Position numbers and translations under genes: made by a program
The notes under the pieces: generated by a model
Told to the model about the DNA's origin: nothing
What the model saw: only the letters and a program-made list of their open reading frames with translations
Database searches by the model: none
DNA from: Rhodospirillaceae bacterium
GTDB taxonomy: Bacteria; Pseudomonadota; Alphaproteobacteria; Rhodospirillales; Rhodospirillaceae
Direction of reading: 5' to 3'
Assembly: GCA_947476695.1 (NCBI GenBank)
Contig: CANJRD010000006.1
Location: 62,001-126,000, forward strand
DNA length: 64,000 bases
In this document: positions 26,825-35,172 of the stretch, in pieces
Position numbering within the stretch: the first letter of the stretch is position 1
How the letters are laid out: every line of letters begins with the position of its first letter

Positions 26825-27223
26825 TTAGCGGCCTTCGCCCTGAACCGGACGGCCAGCGGCCTGCTGGCCCGGGGCCATCTTGCCCTTCATGGTGATCAGC
26901 ATGGCCTGGCACGGCTCGATACCGATCGTGCGCACCGCATGGCCCTTACCGGTGGTGTCCTGCAGCAGGAAGGTATCGCCGCGGGAGAAGTAGCGCTTCT
27001 CGCCGGTGCTGACCGTGACTTCGAGCTTGCCGGTCATCATGGCGACGCAGCGCGGTTCTTCGGTCGGCTTGAAGTCGGCGAAGTGGCCCGGCTTCGTTTC
27101 CCACACCTGCCAATAGGCGACGTCCTGGGGACGCTCGCGGCCGGCGGAATCCAGCGTGTCGACTTCGCCGAAATACGATTCGCCCTTATCGTCGACGTTC
27201 ACGCTGGCGATCATCAAAGGCAT
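26825..27223 (-). CDS. Cupin-like protein, type 1
   Basis: This 132-residue small beta-barrel protein has no signal peptide. It shares with 52694-53053 and 59678-60040 the pattern YFGEVDT, then VAYWQVWETKPGHFADFKPTEEP, GKLEVTVSTGEKRYFSRGDTFLLQD and GHAVRTIGIEPCQA. That layout fits a single cupin domain with an incomplete HxH motif, so metal binding is uncertain. ATG 27223 has an excellent GGGAGGGG RBS. It is divergent from the Tat-type cupin gene and marks the left edge of the accessory region. No reaction can be assigned. Confidence 0.75.
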   Translation of the reverse strand: MPLMIASVNVDDKGESYFGEVDTLDSAGRERPQDVAYWQVWETKPGHFADFKPTEEPRCVAMMTGKLEVTVSTGEKRYFSRGDTFLLQDTTGKGHAVRTIGIEPCQAMLITMKGKMAPGQQAAGRPVQGEGR

Positions 27224-27282
27224 GGTGTCCCCTCCCAGGTACAATGGCTGCCGGCCTAGGCCGGTCCGAAATCCGTTGTTAG

Positions 27283-27312
27283 AGGGTAGGCAACCGGCGC
27301 ACCCCGAGTCAA
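27283..27312 (-). promoter_or_regulatory. Candidate promoter of the type 1 cupin gene
   Basis: On the minus strand TTGACT (27312-27307) and TACCCT (27288-27283) are 18 bp apart, about 60 nt upstream of the ATG. It lies in the shared divergent region 27224-27447. Confidence 0.4.
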
Positions 27313-27447
27313 TCGGCGCGCGTGATATACTACGGTTATCTCCTGAAAAGGGGCGACGGCCTGGGGGCGGCTGCGTAAGATACCCGCCAAGTCCAGCATT
27401 CATGGGGCTCGACGCATCGGGCCGGCTTCACCTTGGGAGGGGTAATT

Positions 27448-28488
27448 ATGCCGCAGGATTCTCAGAATAACGACGTCAACCCGCCGACCGGCAGCAACCG
27501 CCGCAGCGCCTTGCGCGGCCTTGTCGGTCTTGGCGCCTTGGGCGCGGCCTCGCCGTTGATCAGCAGCATCGTCCCGTCGCTGACGACCCCGGCCATGGCG
27601 CAGGCCAGCCGTGGCGTGACCGCCAACGGCGGCGACGTGCTCTTCATCCCCGCCAGCGCCGCCGAAGTCGTGCCGATGGCCGAATGGACCAGCAAGGGCG
27701 AAGGCGCCGATGTCGAGAACGCCGCCTTCCGCTACGCCGCCGGCGCGGAGAACGTCGCCAAGGCCCCGGCGAACGCCTCGCGCTACGAAGCCCGCACCTA
27801 TCAGTACCCGACGGGCGCGTTCCGCACGCTGACCTGGAAAAAGGGCGGTGGCCCGGTCCTGCACCAGATCACCTTCGAGACGGAAATCATCGTGCTGAAG
27901 GGCTCGTTGACCCTGTCGCCGTTGTACGGCTTCCCGGGCAAGGACGTGAAGGTCAACGCGGGCGACGTTCTGTTCCATCCGGCCGGTCAGCTGCATAACG
28001 CCAAGCCGAGCGAAGACACCATTCTGCTGACGGCCATCGTGGGCAATTCCACCAAGGGCGCGCCGAAGGGCGCGCACGTGACGGCGAAGCAGGCCACGGT
28101 CTCCACCACCGCCCAGTGGGAAGAGAACGGCAAGGAAATGTCCGCCAACAAGCCGGAAGACCTGAAAAAGGCGCCGAAGACCGCGCTGACCTTCACCACC
28201 GCCCGCTATGTCGGCGACGGCAACTCGGTCCGCTTTGCGACCTTCAAGAAGCCGGGCAAGAGCGGCTCGAACACCACCAGCGGCCGCGACGTCCTTTGCT
28301 ACATCGCCAGCGGCAGCATGCGCCGTACCGAAGGCAAGGAAGTCCAGGTGATGAAGGTGGGCGACACGGTCCGCGAGAAAATGGGCAACCCGGGTTTCTG
28401 GGAAGTCCTGGAGCCGAACACGGTGTTCATCGCCACCGATGCGCCGCTGCTGCCGGGCAATTTCTCGCCGACGATGGTTTCCCGGTAA
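27448..28488 (+). CDS. Tat-exported double-cupin protein, type 3
   Basis: The 346-residue protein has a twin-arginine-like signal (NRRSALRGLVGLGALG, arginines 18-19, cleavage near AMAQA). Two cupin-like halves follow. Each shows the set shared with 50643-51389, 51786-52676 and 53246-54121: YPTGAFRTLTWKKGGGP.LHQ, FETEIIVLKG, then W.ENGKEM.ANKPEDLKKAP and GNSVRFATFKKPG. The segment HQITFETE may supply metal ligands. This is the only one of the four with a Tat-like leader, suggesting export after cofactor loading. The gggagggg RBS is at 27435-27442. It sits 21 nt before the next cupin gene. Confidence 0.75.
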   Translation: MPQDSQNNDVNPPTGSNRRSALRGLVGLGALGAASPLISSIVPSLTTPAMAQASRGVTANGGDVLFIPASAAEVVPMAEWTSKGEGADVENAAFRYAAGAENVAKAPANASRYEARTYQYPTGAFRTLTWKKGGGPVLHQITFETEIIVLKGSLTLSPLYGFPGKDVKVNAGDVLFHPAGQLHNAKPSEDTILLTAIVGNSTKGAPKGAHVTAKQATVSTTAQWEENGKEMSANKPEDLKKAPKTALTFTTARYVGDGNSVRFATFKKPGKSGSNTTSGRDVLCYIASGSMRRTEGKEVQVMKVGDTVREKMGNPGFWEVLEPNTVFIATDAPLLPGNFSPTMVSR

Positions 28489-28509
28489 CCGTTTTTTTGG
28501 GAGGAACCC

Positions 28510-28935
28510 ATGAAGATTTTTGCGATGGGCATCGACCAGAACGGCCGCAGCGCGGCTGATTTCGTCGACGTCGCACTGACGAAAGTCAGCGCGACAGAAG
28601 AGATCAGCGCGAAGCAGCCGGGCACCATCTGGCGCATCGGCTTTCGCCACGAAAGCCCGGCTTCGCGCACCAGCAAGGCCTACACCAGCGCGGCCGGCCC
28701 GCAGGAAATGCACGTGGGCGGCAAACCGCACTTCATCGGCATCATGTCCGGCCACGCCGAGATCACGATGCAGGATGGCGCGCCGTGGCGTCTGGGCGCG
28801 GGCGAGTTCCTGTACGTGCGGCCGGGCGCGCTGCACCACAGCAACAACCCCAGCCTCGTGCCGGTGACGATCTTCAATCTGTATATGCCGGGCACCGCCG
28901 CGGATACGCAGCCGTATCCGTTCAAGCAGGCCTAG
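28510..28935 (+). CDS. Cupin protein, type 2
   Basis: This 141-residue cytoplasmic single-domain cupin has a visible first motif (EMHVGGKPHFIGIMSGHAEI) and a good second motif (GAGEFLYVRPGALHHSNN), so it may bind a metal. It begins MKIFAMGIDQNGRS, a start shared with 49338-49727, 49730-50107 and 51386-51769. It is co-oriented with the Tat cupin upstream and ends at a strong terminator. Substrate unknown. Confidence 0.75.
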   Translation: MKIFAMGIDQNGRSAADFVDVALTKVSATEEISAKQPGTIWRIGFRHESPASRTSKAYTSAAGPQEMHVGGKPHFIGIMSGHAEITMQDGAPWRLGAGEFLYVRPGALHHSNNPSLVPVTIFNLYMPGTAADTQPYPFKQA

Positions 28936-28956
28936 CCGACCAACCAGGCTTTCGAA

Positions 28957-28996
28957 AAGAAAAACGGCGGAGAAGCAATTCTCCGCCGTTTTTTTA
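28957..28996. terminator. Strong bidirectional terminator
   Basis: Arms 28960-28974 and 28979-28993 pair perfectly (aaaaacggcggagaa) around a 4-nt loop, with T7 on the plus strand and A-runs that give U on the minus strand. It ends the cupin pair on the left and module A on the right. Confidence 0.92.
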
Positions 28997-29017
28997 TGTC
29001 AGCGCGGGAAGGGCGGG

Positions 29018-30100
29018 TTAGACGCCCGTGCCCTGCATCGGCATGCCGGACTTCATGATCGCCTGCAGGCGGCGGTCGCCGCTGCGGATGCCCAGGATAT
29101 CGCCCGGCATCACGTCATTGACGTTGGTGAAGCAGGGCATGCCCTTGTAGGCCCACTGCTTGCCGCCGTCCTTGTTGTCCACCACCGACCAATTGCCGAC
29201 CGCCTTGGCATCGGCCTCGGCGACGAGCGGCTGCCAGTCGCCCGGGCGATCGAACGTGCCCTTGGGATTGGCCAGGCCGCGACGGTTGGCGTTGAGGGTG
29301 TAGATGGTGCGGCCCTTGGCGTCGGCGAGCAGTTCGCCGGCATCGGAAGCCTGGACCGTGACCCAAGACGGGTTCGGAGTCAGCGGTTCCAGGACAACGG
29401 CCTTCCAGCCCTTGCCGACCTTCTCGCCCAGGATCTCGCCGGCGTGGAAATCGCTGGTGTAGCGATAGACCGGCTTGCCCTTGTAAGCCCACTGGTGCGT
29501 GCCGTCCTTACGGGTGACGAGCGTCCAATCGACGATCGGATGCGCCATACCGGCGGCCAGCACCGGCATGAAGTTTTCCGTGCAGGCGAGGTCGCAGCCG
29601 CTGCCGTCCTTGTCCTTATCAAGCGCGTAGAGCGTCAGGTTCTTGCTGTCGGCGAGCACATAGCCGCTCATCGTACGCGAGATCCCGATGCCGGGCGGCG
29701 TCGCGATCGGCTTGAAGCCGAGGTGCCACTGATTGTTGACGCCGTCGCCGTTGCCGTCACCGGGGGCGACGTCGAGGGTGTAGTTGTAAATGGGCTTGTC
29801 GAGGAAGGCCCACTGCTTCTTGCCGTCGTCACGGGTGATGATCGACCAATCGCCCGAGGCCTGGGCCTCGCCCGTCACCAGGACCGGCGGCCACTGTTGG
29901 GCGCAGGCGCCCACGCAGGTCGACTTGCCCGGCGCGTCGTCGCGCTCGAACGTATAGAGCGACATGCCCTTGGCGTCGGCCAGCAGCCAGCCGTGGCCGT
30001 GCTGCTTCAGGACGATGCCGTCCGGGCCTTTTTCGTCCGCCGCGAAAGCGGGCGCCGCGAGCACGAGGCTCGCGGCGATCATCAAAGCACTGCGCAGCAT
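29018..30100 (-). CDS. Secreted-repeat protein (PF03640/COG4315 type), module A
   Basis: The 360-residue protein starts with a signal peptide (ending AFAAD). It carries three copies of the roughly 100-residue secreted repeat: DAKGMSLYTFERD with CVGACAQQWPPV, then DSKNLTLYALDKD with CDLACTENFMPV, then DAKGRTIYTLNAN in degenerate form. Each repeat ends in a KQWAYKGKP.Y.Y type motif. Repeats of this family occur in extracytoplasmic proteins of unknown function. It follows the DUF1552 gene by 14 nt as the last gene of module A. Paralogues are at 35173 and 58542. Confidence 0.85.
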   Translation of the reverse strand: MLRSALMIAASLVLAAPAFAADEKGPDGIVLKQHGHGWLLADAKGMSLYTFERDDAPGKSTCVGACAQQWPPVLVTGEAQASGDWSIITRDDGKKQWAFLDKPIYNYTLDVAPGDGNGDGVNNQWHLGFKPIATPPGIGISRTMSGYVLADSKNLTLYALDKDKDGSGCDLACTENFMPVLAAGMAHPIVDWTLVTRKDGTHQWAYKGKPVYRYTSDFHAGEILGEKVGKGWKAVVLEPLTPNPSWVTVQASDAGELLADAKGRTIYTLNANRRGLANPKGTFDRPGDWQPLVAEADAKAVGNWSVVDNKDGGKQWAYKGMPCFTNVNDVMPGDILGIRSGDRRLQAIMKSGMPMQGTGV

Positions 30101-30114
30101 GTGCGAGCCCTTTC

Positions 30115-31488
30115 TTACGCCAGGATTTCGGTGATCGCCTTGCTGGTCTGCAGCGAGTTCGTGCCCCACTTGTCGAGAGACACGCCCATCGCCCGCATCA
30201 CCGTGAAGCCGACGCGCGTGATCGGGTCACCGTTGCCGATGACGTGCATGCCGGTCTTGATCTTTCCACCGGCCTTGCCGGCGAGATAGACCGGAATACC
30301 GTCGATGGTGTGCACGCGGGCGTAGTTGGTTTCCGACGTCGCGAAGATCAGCGAGTGGTCGAGCAGGGTGCCGTCGCCTTCCTTGATGCTCGACAGCAGC
30401 GAGATGTACTCGGCGAAGCCATTCATCGCCTGCTGGCCGAACCAGAACGCGAGCGGCTGGTAGCCAAGCTTGGCATCGATGGCTTCTTCGTGCGTCAGCA
30501 GGTGGTGCGTGTAGGTCTCGCCGTTACGACGCACGTTGGCGAAGTTGTCGGTGAAGACCATGTTGAAGACGCGCGTCTGATCGCAGGCAACGGCCATGGC
30601 GAGCAGCTTCGACAGGACCTTGTGGTTGTCGATCACGTTGCTCATCTCGCGCACGGAGGCGAGACGATCCGCCGGCGGCTCCGACGGCTTCGGCGGCACG
30701 AGGCAAGCCTTGTTCTCTTCCGGCTTCTGAAGCTGCAGCGCCAGCTGGTTTTCGATCTGACGAACCGACGTGTAGTACTCATCGAGACGCGCTTTGTCGG
30801 CGGCGCCGATGTTCTTCATGAACGCCTTGCTCTCTTCGGTGTAGGCCGAGAGCACGCTCTTCTGCAGCATGATCGCAGGATCCGGCTTGAAGTCGGCCTT
30901 GTTCGGATCGACGAATTCCGGCCCGAACAGACGGGCGTACAAGGCGACCGGCGAGACTTCCGCGGCGGCGCGGCTGTTGGTGCCGCGCGCCGAGTAGTTC
31001 TCACGCGTGATGCCGGCGGCGCTGACGTCGATGGTCTTGAAGCGCGTGTTGTTGCCGATCACGTCGGCGATCAGCAGATCCAGCGTGGTTCCCGGGATTT
31101 CGTTCGCGCGCGACGGCGCGGAGCCGGTGCGGTTGGCGACCCAGCCGGAGAAGTGCGTGTAGTTCGAGCGACCGTCCAGCGGCATGTTGAAGTTGCCGAA
31201 GTAGGTCATGTGCTGCGCGTGCGGCTTCAGCGCCTGCGTTTCCGACAGGAACTCGATGCCCTGACTGGTCTGGCGCTTTTCAACGACCGCGTGTCCTGGG
31301 GTATGGCCCATGCCCCAGTACCAGGTACCGAAGCGGGTCGGGATCGGCGCGCCGGTGGCGGCGAGGGCGGAGCCGTTCTCGTTCAGGAAGCAATCGAGGA
31401 ACGGCAGAGCCATCGCGACGGCGGTACCGCCGAACGCACCGCGCAGAACGCGGCGACGGGTGGGGGCGCGGGGGATAAGGAAGCTCAT
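30115..31488 (-). CDS. DUF1552 protein with Tat-type N-terminus, module A
   Basis: The 457-residue protein begins with a twin-arginine leader (TRRRVLRGAFGGTAVAMALPFLDCF, arginines 11-13). DUF1552 features follow: TRFGTWYWGMGHTPG, MPLDGRSNYTHFSGWVANRTG, SARGTNSRAAAEVSP.ALYARLFG, DEYYTSVRQIENQLA, and near the end ETNYARVHTIDGIPVY with GDPITRVG. Family knowledge: DUF1552 genes commonly pair with DUF1592 genes, especially in Planctomycetes, and the function is unknown. The ATG overlaps the DUF1592 stop by 4 nt, so the two are translationally coupled. Confidence 0.88.
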   Translation of the reverse strand: MSFLIPRAPTRRRVLRGAFGGTAVAMALPFLDCFLNENGSALAATGAPIPTRFGTWYWGMGHTPGHAVVEKRQTSQGIEFLSETQALKPHAQHMTYFGNFNMPLDGRSNYTHFSGWVANRTGSAPSRANEIPGTTLDLLIADVIGNNTRFKTIDVSAAGITRENYSARGTNSRAAAEVSPVALYARLFGPEFVDPNKADFKPDPAIMLQKSVLSAYTEESKAFMKNIGAADKARLDEYYTSVRQIENQLALQLQKPEENKACLVPPKPSEPPADRLASVREMSNVIDNHKVLSKLLAMAVACDQTRVFNMVFTDNFANVRRNGETYTHHLLTHEEAIDAKLGYQPLAFWFGQQAMNGFAEYISLLSSIKEGDGTLLDHSLIFATSETNYARVHTIDGIPVYLAGKAGGKIKTGMHVIGNGDPITRVGFTVMRAMGVSLDKWGTNSLQTSKAITEILA

Positions 31489-33164
31489 GACTTGTTCTCC
31501 TTCGACGCATGACCGTCCGTTGTCGTCGCTTCGGCAGCCGCTGCGGACTTCGGCGGGCTGACCTTGTAGAACGTCTCGCTGCGCGCGATATCGCGCAGCA
31601 GTTCGGGCACGCGATACCCGCTCTTCTCGAACGCAGTCTGGAAGTACTGGATCGTATCCTTGTCGGTGCGATCGGTCGGGCGTCCGACAGCGTAAGCGAA
31701 CATCCGGTTGACCAGGCAGGTCGGCACCGAAGGATTGTTGCGCACGGCCGTCGACAGGCCCGCGGCGTCCTTGAACGGGATGCCGTCGAGATCGCCGGTC
31801 GGATCGATCTTCTCGTCGCTTTCGGTGGTGCGCAGGGCGCCGGCACCGTCGAAGTTCTCGAGGCCGAGGCCGATCGGATCGGTCACCTTGTGGCAACCGG
31901 CGCAGGTCGGCGTCACGGCATGCGCCGTGAGGCGCTGACGGGCCGTTTTGTGCGGCGAGTTCGGATCGTTGAACAGCGAGAAGTCGACATCGCCCGGCGG
32001 ATCGGGAACGTGCTGGCACAGCAACGTTTCACGGATCGCCTTGCCGCGGATGGTCGGCGAGCTGCGGCCCGGGTGCGAGTTCACGGCCAGGAACCCGATC
32101 TGAGTCACGAGGCCGCCGCGCGGATCGTCTTTCGGGAACTCATAAGCCGACCAACCGCCCTCGGGACGTCCCGCCGGGATCTGATAGATGCGGGCCAGCG
32201 ACGGGGTCACGAAGGTGCGGTGCGTGGTGTACAGGTCGCGATAGTCGAGGTTCCTCGTCACGACGTGGTCGGTGATGGTGCGCAGGATCTGCTCGCGCGC
32301 ATCTTCACCGGCACGCGCGCCGAAGGCCGGATAGATCACCGGATCTTTTTCGAGGGTCTCGAACTTCGCGAGATCGAGGAAGTCGGTGAAGAAGGCGCGC
32401 ACGCCGCCGGCCAGCTTCGGCGAGGCGATCATACGATCGACCTGCTTATCGAGGCCGCTCTTGGTGTTGAGTTCGCCTTTCTCCGCTGCGGTCAGCAGCA
32501 TCTCGTCCGGCGCGGAGTTCCACAGCAGGAAGCTCAGGCGGCTGGCCTTCGCATAGTTCGTGAGGCGGATGTCTCCGGCTTTGGCAGCATCCCCTTCGGT
32601 CGAATCGATGACGAACAGGAACTTCGGCGTCGCCATCATGCCGGCCAGCGAATAGGCGAGGCCCTGATAGAAGTCCTTGCGGGTGGTGGCCACCTCATGC
32701 GCCGACGTGACGGCGAGGTTCACTTCCTCGGTGTTCAGCGGACGGCGGTACAGCAGACGGCCGACTTCCGTGAAGAACTGCTTGGCGCAGGTGTCGTCAG
32801 CATCCTTCGCGTTAGCCGGCTTGCACGGCACGATGGTGTCGCGGTTGCTTTCGTTCACCGCCTGACCCGCGATCGAACGGGCCAGAGCATAATACTGCTC
32901 GAAGCCCGCGGGGGTGACGCGCGCGGTACGGGCGCCCAGCGTCAACAAACCGTCAGTGCGGGTCAGCGGATCGAAGCGGCCGCCATAGGTGATGGTCGGC
33001 CCGAAAATGTCGGCAACGGTGTTGCGGTACTGTTCTTCGGTCAGGCGGCGCATATCGGGCGGCGCGCCCTGACTCACGGGCTCTGTCGGGCCGCAGGCGC
33101 TAAGCCCGAGCAGGGACGCTGCTAGGACCAGGCCGCGAAGGGAACGTTTGTTTTGCAGCCGCAT
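31485..33164 (-). CDS. DUF1592/DUF1588/DUF1585 lipoprotein with CxxCH, module A
   Basis: The 559-residue protein has a lipobox (LSAC, Cys24). The domain series is DUF1587 (MRRLTEEQYRNTVADIFG), DUF1595 (RLLYRRPLNTEE), DUF1592 (ASRLSFLLWNSAPDEMLL), DUF1588 (GRSSPTIRGKAIRETLLCQHVPDPPG) and DUF1585 (from DPIGLGLENFDG). TCAGCHK near residue 420 is a CxxCH motif able to take covalent haem c. The family is poorly understood and is thought to be extracytoplasmic and redox-linked. It lies 175 nt after the CHRD gene and overlaps the DUF1552 gene by 4 nt. Confidence 0.88.
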   Translation of the reverse strand: MRLQNKRSLRGLVLAASLLGLSACGPTEPVSQGAPPDMRRLTEEQYRNTVADIFGPTITYGGRFDPLTRTDGLLTLGARTARVTPAGFEQYYALARSIAGQAVNESNRDTIVPCKPANAKDADDTCAKQFFTEVGRLLYRRPLNTEEVNLAVTSAHEVATTRKDFYQGLAYSLAGMMATPKFLFVIDSTEGDAAKAGDIRLTNYAKASRLSFLLWNSAPDEMLLTAAEKGELNTKSGLDKQVDRMIASPKLAGGVRAFFTDFLDLAKFETLEKDPVIYPAFGARAGEDAREQILRTITDHVVTRNLDYRDLYTTHRTFVTPSLARIYQIPAGRPEGGWSAYEFPKDDPRGGLVTQIGFLAVNSHPGRSSPTIRGKAIRETLLCQHVPDPPGDVDFSLFNDPNSPHKTARQRLTAHAVTPTCAGCHKVTDPIGLGLENFDGAGALRTTESDEKIDPTGDLDGIPFKDAAGLSTAVRNNPSVPTCLVNRMFAYAVGRPTDRTDKDTIQYFQTAFEKSGYRVPELLRDIARSETFYKVSPPKSAAAAEATTTDGHASKENKS

Positions 33165-33339
33165 GACTTTTCCTCGTTAACCCACTGCTACAGTGCGAAA
33201 AAATGTCGTCTAAAGTCGCAGCATAACCTACTTGAATAAGGTAGGTCTCGCTCAGGCCCGGAACCATGTGTTTGTGCGCGATAGCTCACGGAGTGGACAG
33301 CATCGGCGGGCCAGCTTCGTTGGCTTTTGGCCCGATTTC

Positions 33340-33855
33340 TCAGCTCGTCGGTTCCTTCGGACGCTGACGGGACAACTGCCCGCGCAGCTCGCCGGCCGGG
33401 TACTTCACCGAATGCAGGTTCACGTACATGCGGCCGGTCAGAAGGTATTCGAGATCGCCCGGGCTGATGATCTTGGAGCCTTCGATCGGGCTCTTTAGAC
33501 CCTTGCCGCCCAGGTCGATCAGCACCGCCGCTTCCCCGCCCGGGGTCTGGGGACCATGGATCGAGGCGCTCGTCAGTGGCGAGGTGGTGTTGGAATAGGT
33601 CACCTTCCAGGTGAGCTTGAGAGTCTCGCGCTCCAGCGAGCACTCGAAGCGGCCGACACCCGGGCTTTCAGTCACGGCGCTTTCCTCGTCCGCCGACAGG
33701 TCGGCAAAGAAGACGATCGGCGGACCCTTAAGGGTGTCGTCCGGGATGTTCTTTTCAGCCTGTCCGCGCGTGTTCTGGCCCTGAGCGAAAGCAGGCGCCG
33801 CCCCGAAGGCGAGGCTTACGGCGCATGCGGCGATGATGGTACGGGCAAAGTTCAC
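33340..33855 (-). CDS. CHRD-domain exported protein, module A
   Basis: The 171-residue protein has a signal peptide (ending AFAQG) and one CHRD domain at about residues 47-165: ADLSADEESAVTESPGVGRFEC, then LTWKVTYSN, SASIHGPQTPGGEAAVLIDL and LLTGRMYVNLHSVKYPAGELRGQL. The domain is named after chordin; its bacterial role is unknown. It lies 68 nt after the protein X gene and before the DUF1592 gene. In module C the CHRD gene is last, and beside module B it is divergent. Confidence 0.87.
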   Translation of the reverse strand: MNFARTIIAACAVSLAFGAAPAFAQGQNTRGQAEKNIPDDTLKGPPIVFFADLSADEESAVTESPGVGRFECSLERETLKLTWKVTYSNTTSPLTSASIHGPQTPGGEAAVLIDLGGKGLKSPIEGSKIISPGDLEYLLTGRMYVNLHSVKYPAGELRGQLSRQRPKEPTS

Positions 33856-33923
33856 TCGAAACTCCTCACGAAACGAAAGCGCGCGTCGGCACTGGATCAG
33901 TTTTGGGCGTCAGGCGCAGCGAA

Positions 33924-35045
33924 TTACTTCGCGGCCTGGCGCTGTTCCTGTTCCGGATGCTGGATGAACGCGGCGAAAGTGTTGATCTTGAAGGCCGACG
34001 ACAGCGTCGTGCACTGGCCGGTCTTCGGATCGGGGTGGCCGTCGGCCAGTTGGTAGGCCGCGGTTTGCATCGCCGGGCAGCTGAGATAGCTGATCGGGAT
34101 CGCGGCGCCGAGACCGCCCACCCAATACATGAACTGCTGAACATCGTAGTAGCCGGTGATCTGGCCGGACGCGGTGCCGCCGTCGGCGGCAATGTGCAGC
34201 GTCACGTCCATGTCTTTGATGACCGGATTCATGAAGTTGTAGTTGCCGTAGTAGGGCAGGCGCACGTCGCCGCGCTTCGTGGTCAGCACGCCGTCCTTGA
34301 TCGACCCCTTCACCGAGTCGGAGTAGCGGGGCTTACCGTTGAACGTCTCGATGCGATAGGTCGAGAACGGCAGCGGCGTGCCGGTCTGATCGAGCGTGAA
34401 CTGGTCGATCGAGCGATAGAACGTCACGGTGACGTCGTCGTCGTTGCGCGGGTCCTTCTCGTTCACGCCGGTGACTTCGATCAGGATCATGCCCAGACCC
34501 GAGGTGCCGCGCATTTCGTTGGCGTTCAGGTCGACCAGACCGTCCTTGCGCCAGCCGTAGGTGCAGCCGACCAGGCGATACAGCTGGTTGTCGACCGCGG
34601 TCTTGCCGTCGATGCCGGTGAACTTCTTGTGCGCGCAGCTCTTCGGCGTGGCCTTACCGTCGGTTGTGCCGTCGAGGTTGGCGCCGTAGCTGTACTTGCC
34701 TTCGACGATCCGCAGCGGCGGATCGGTGATCGCCGTCGGGTTAAGGCAGACGTCTTCGCCGTTCGGGCCGCGCTTGATGGCGATGCCATAGCGATTGAGC
34801 GTCTGGACCAGCCCATTGTCGGTGAACTTCGCACGGTCCTGCTTCGACAGGGCGCGCCACCAATACTCGTCATTGCCGATATTCAGCCCCTCGGGGCATT
34901 CGTCGAGGAATTTGCTTTCGTAGACCGCCGTGAACCAGTCGCGCACGACAAAGCCGATGGTCTTATCGGCGGCAAAAGCCGGGGCCGTGACGGCGGTGCT
35001 GAGCGCCAGCGCGCTCAACGCGGCCAGACAGTGACGGAAACGCAT
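33924..35045 (-). CDS. Exported six-cysteine protein X, module A
   Basis: This 373-residue protein belongs to no family I recognise. It has a signal peptide (ending AFAAD) followed by TIGFVVRDWFTAVYESKFLDECPEG, the best-conserved part. Six cysteines are shared with the paralogues at 39363 and 54342: DECPEG, DVCLNP, KSCAHKKF, VGCTYG, SCPAM and GQCTT. Other shared parts are DPPLRIVEGKYSYGANLDGT, DDDVTVTFYRSIDQ and YYGNYNFMNP. The pattern suggests a disulfide-bonded beta-rich secreted protein. ATG 35045 has a GAGGAG RBS. It is the first gene of module A. Confidence 0.85.
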   Translation of the reverse strand: MRFRHCLAALSALALSTAVTAPAFAADKTIGFVVRDWFTAVYESKFLDECPEGLNIGNDEYWWRALSKQDRAKFTDNGLVQTLNRYGIAIKRGPNGEDVCLNPTAITDPPLRIVEGKYSYGANLDGTTDGKATPKSCAHKKFTGIDGKTAVDNQLYRLVGCTYGWRKDGLVDLNANEMRGTSGLGMILIEVTGVNEKDPRNDDDVTVTFYRSIDQFTLDQTGTPLPFSTYRIETFNGKPRYSDSVKGSIKDGVLTTKRGDVRLPYYGNYNFMNPVIKDMDVTLHIAADGGTASGQITGYYDVQQFMYWVGGLGAAIPISYLSCPAMQTAAYQLADGHPDPKTGQCTTLSSAFKINTFAAFIQHPEQEQRQAAK

Positions 35046-35089
35046 GGCGTTCTCCTCGAAAGCGAATGATGTTCGGGGAGAACGTATGA

Positions 35090-35122
35090 CGAAGGGTGGC
35101 GAGGGGCCACTCACCCCCTTCG
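35090..35122. repeat. Imperfect inverted repeat between modules A and B
   Basis: cgaagggtgg (35090-35099) pairs with cacccccttcg (35112-35122) in the 127-bp gap between the protein X gene of module A and the last gene of module B. There is no T-run; it may be a weak terminator for module B or an operator. Confidence 0.35.
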
Positions 35123-35172
35123 CGATGATTCACGGTGTGGACAGTTGTATACAGTCCGTCGACAGTCTGGAC

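Noticed and set aside
30115-31488. DUF1552 protein as a sulfatase or phosphatase
   Set aside because: No sulfatase Cys/Ser-x-Pro-x-Arg motif is seen, and the family match is to DUF1552 only.
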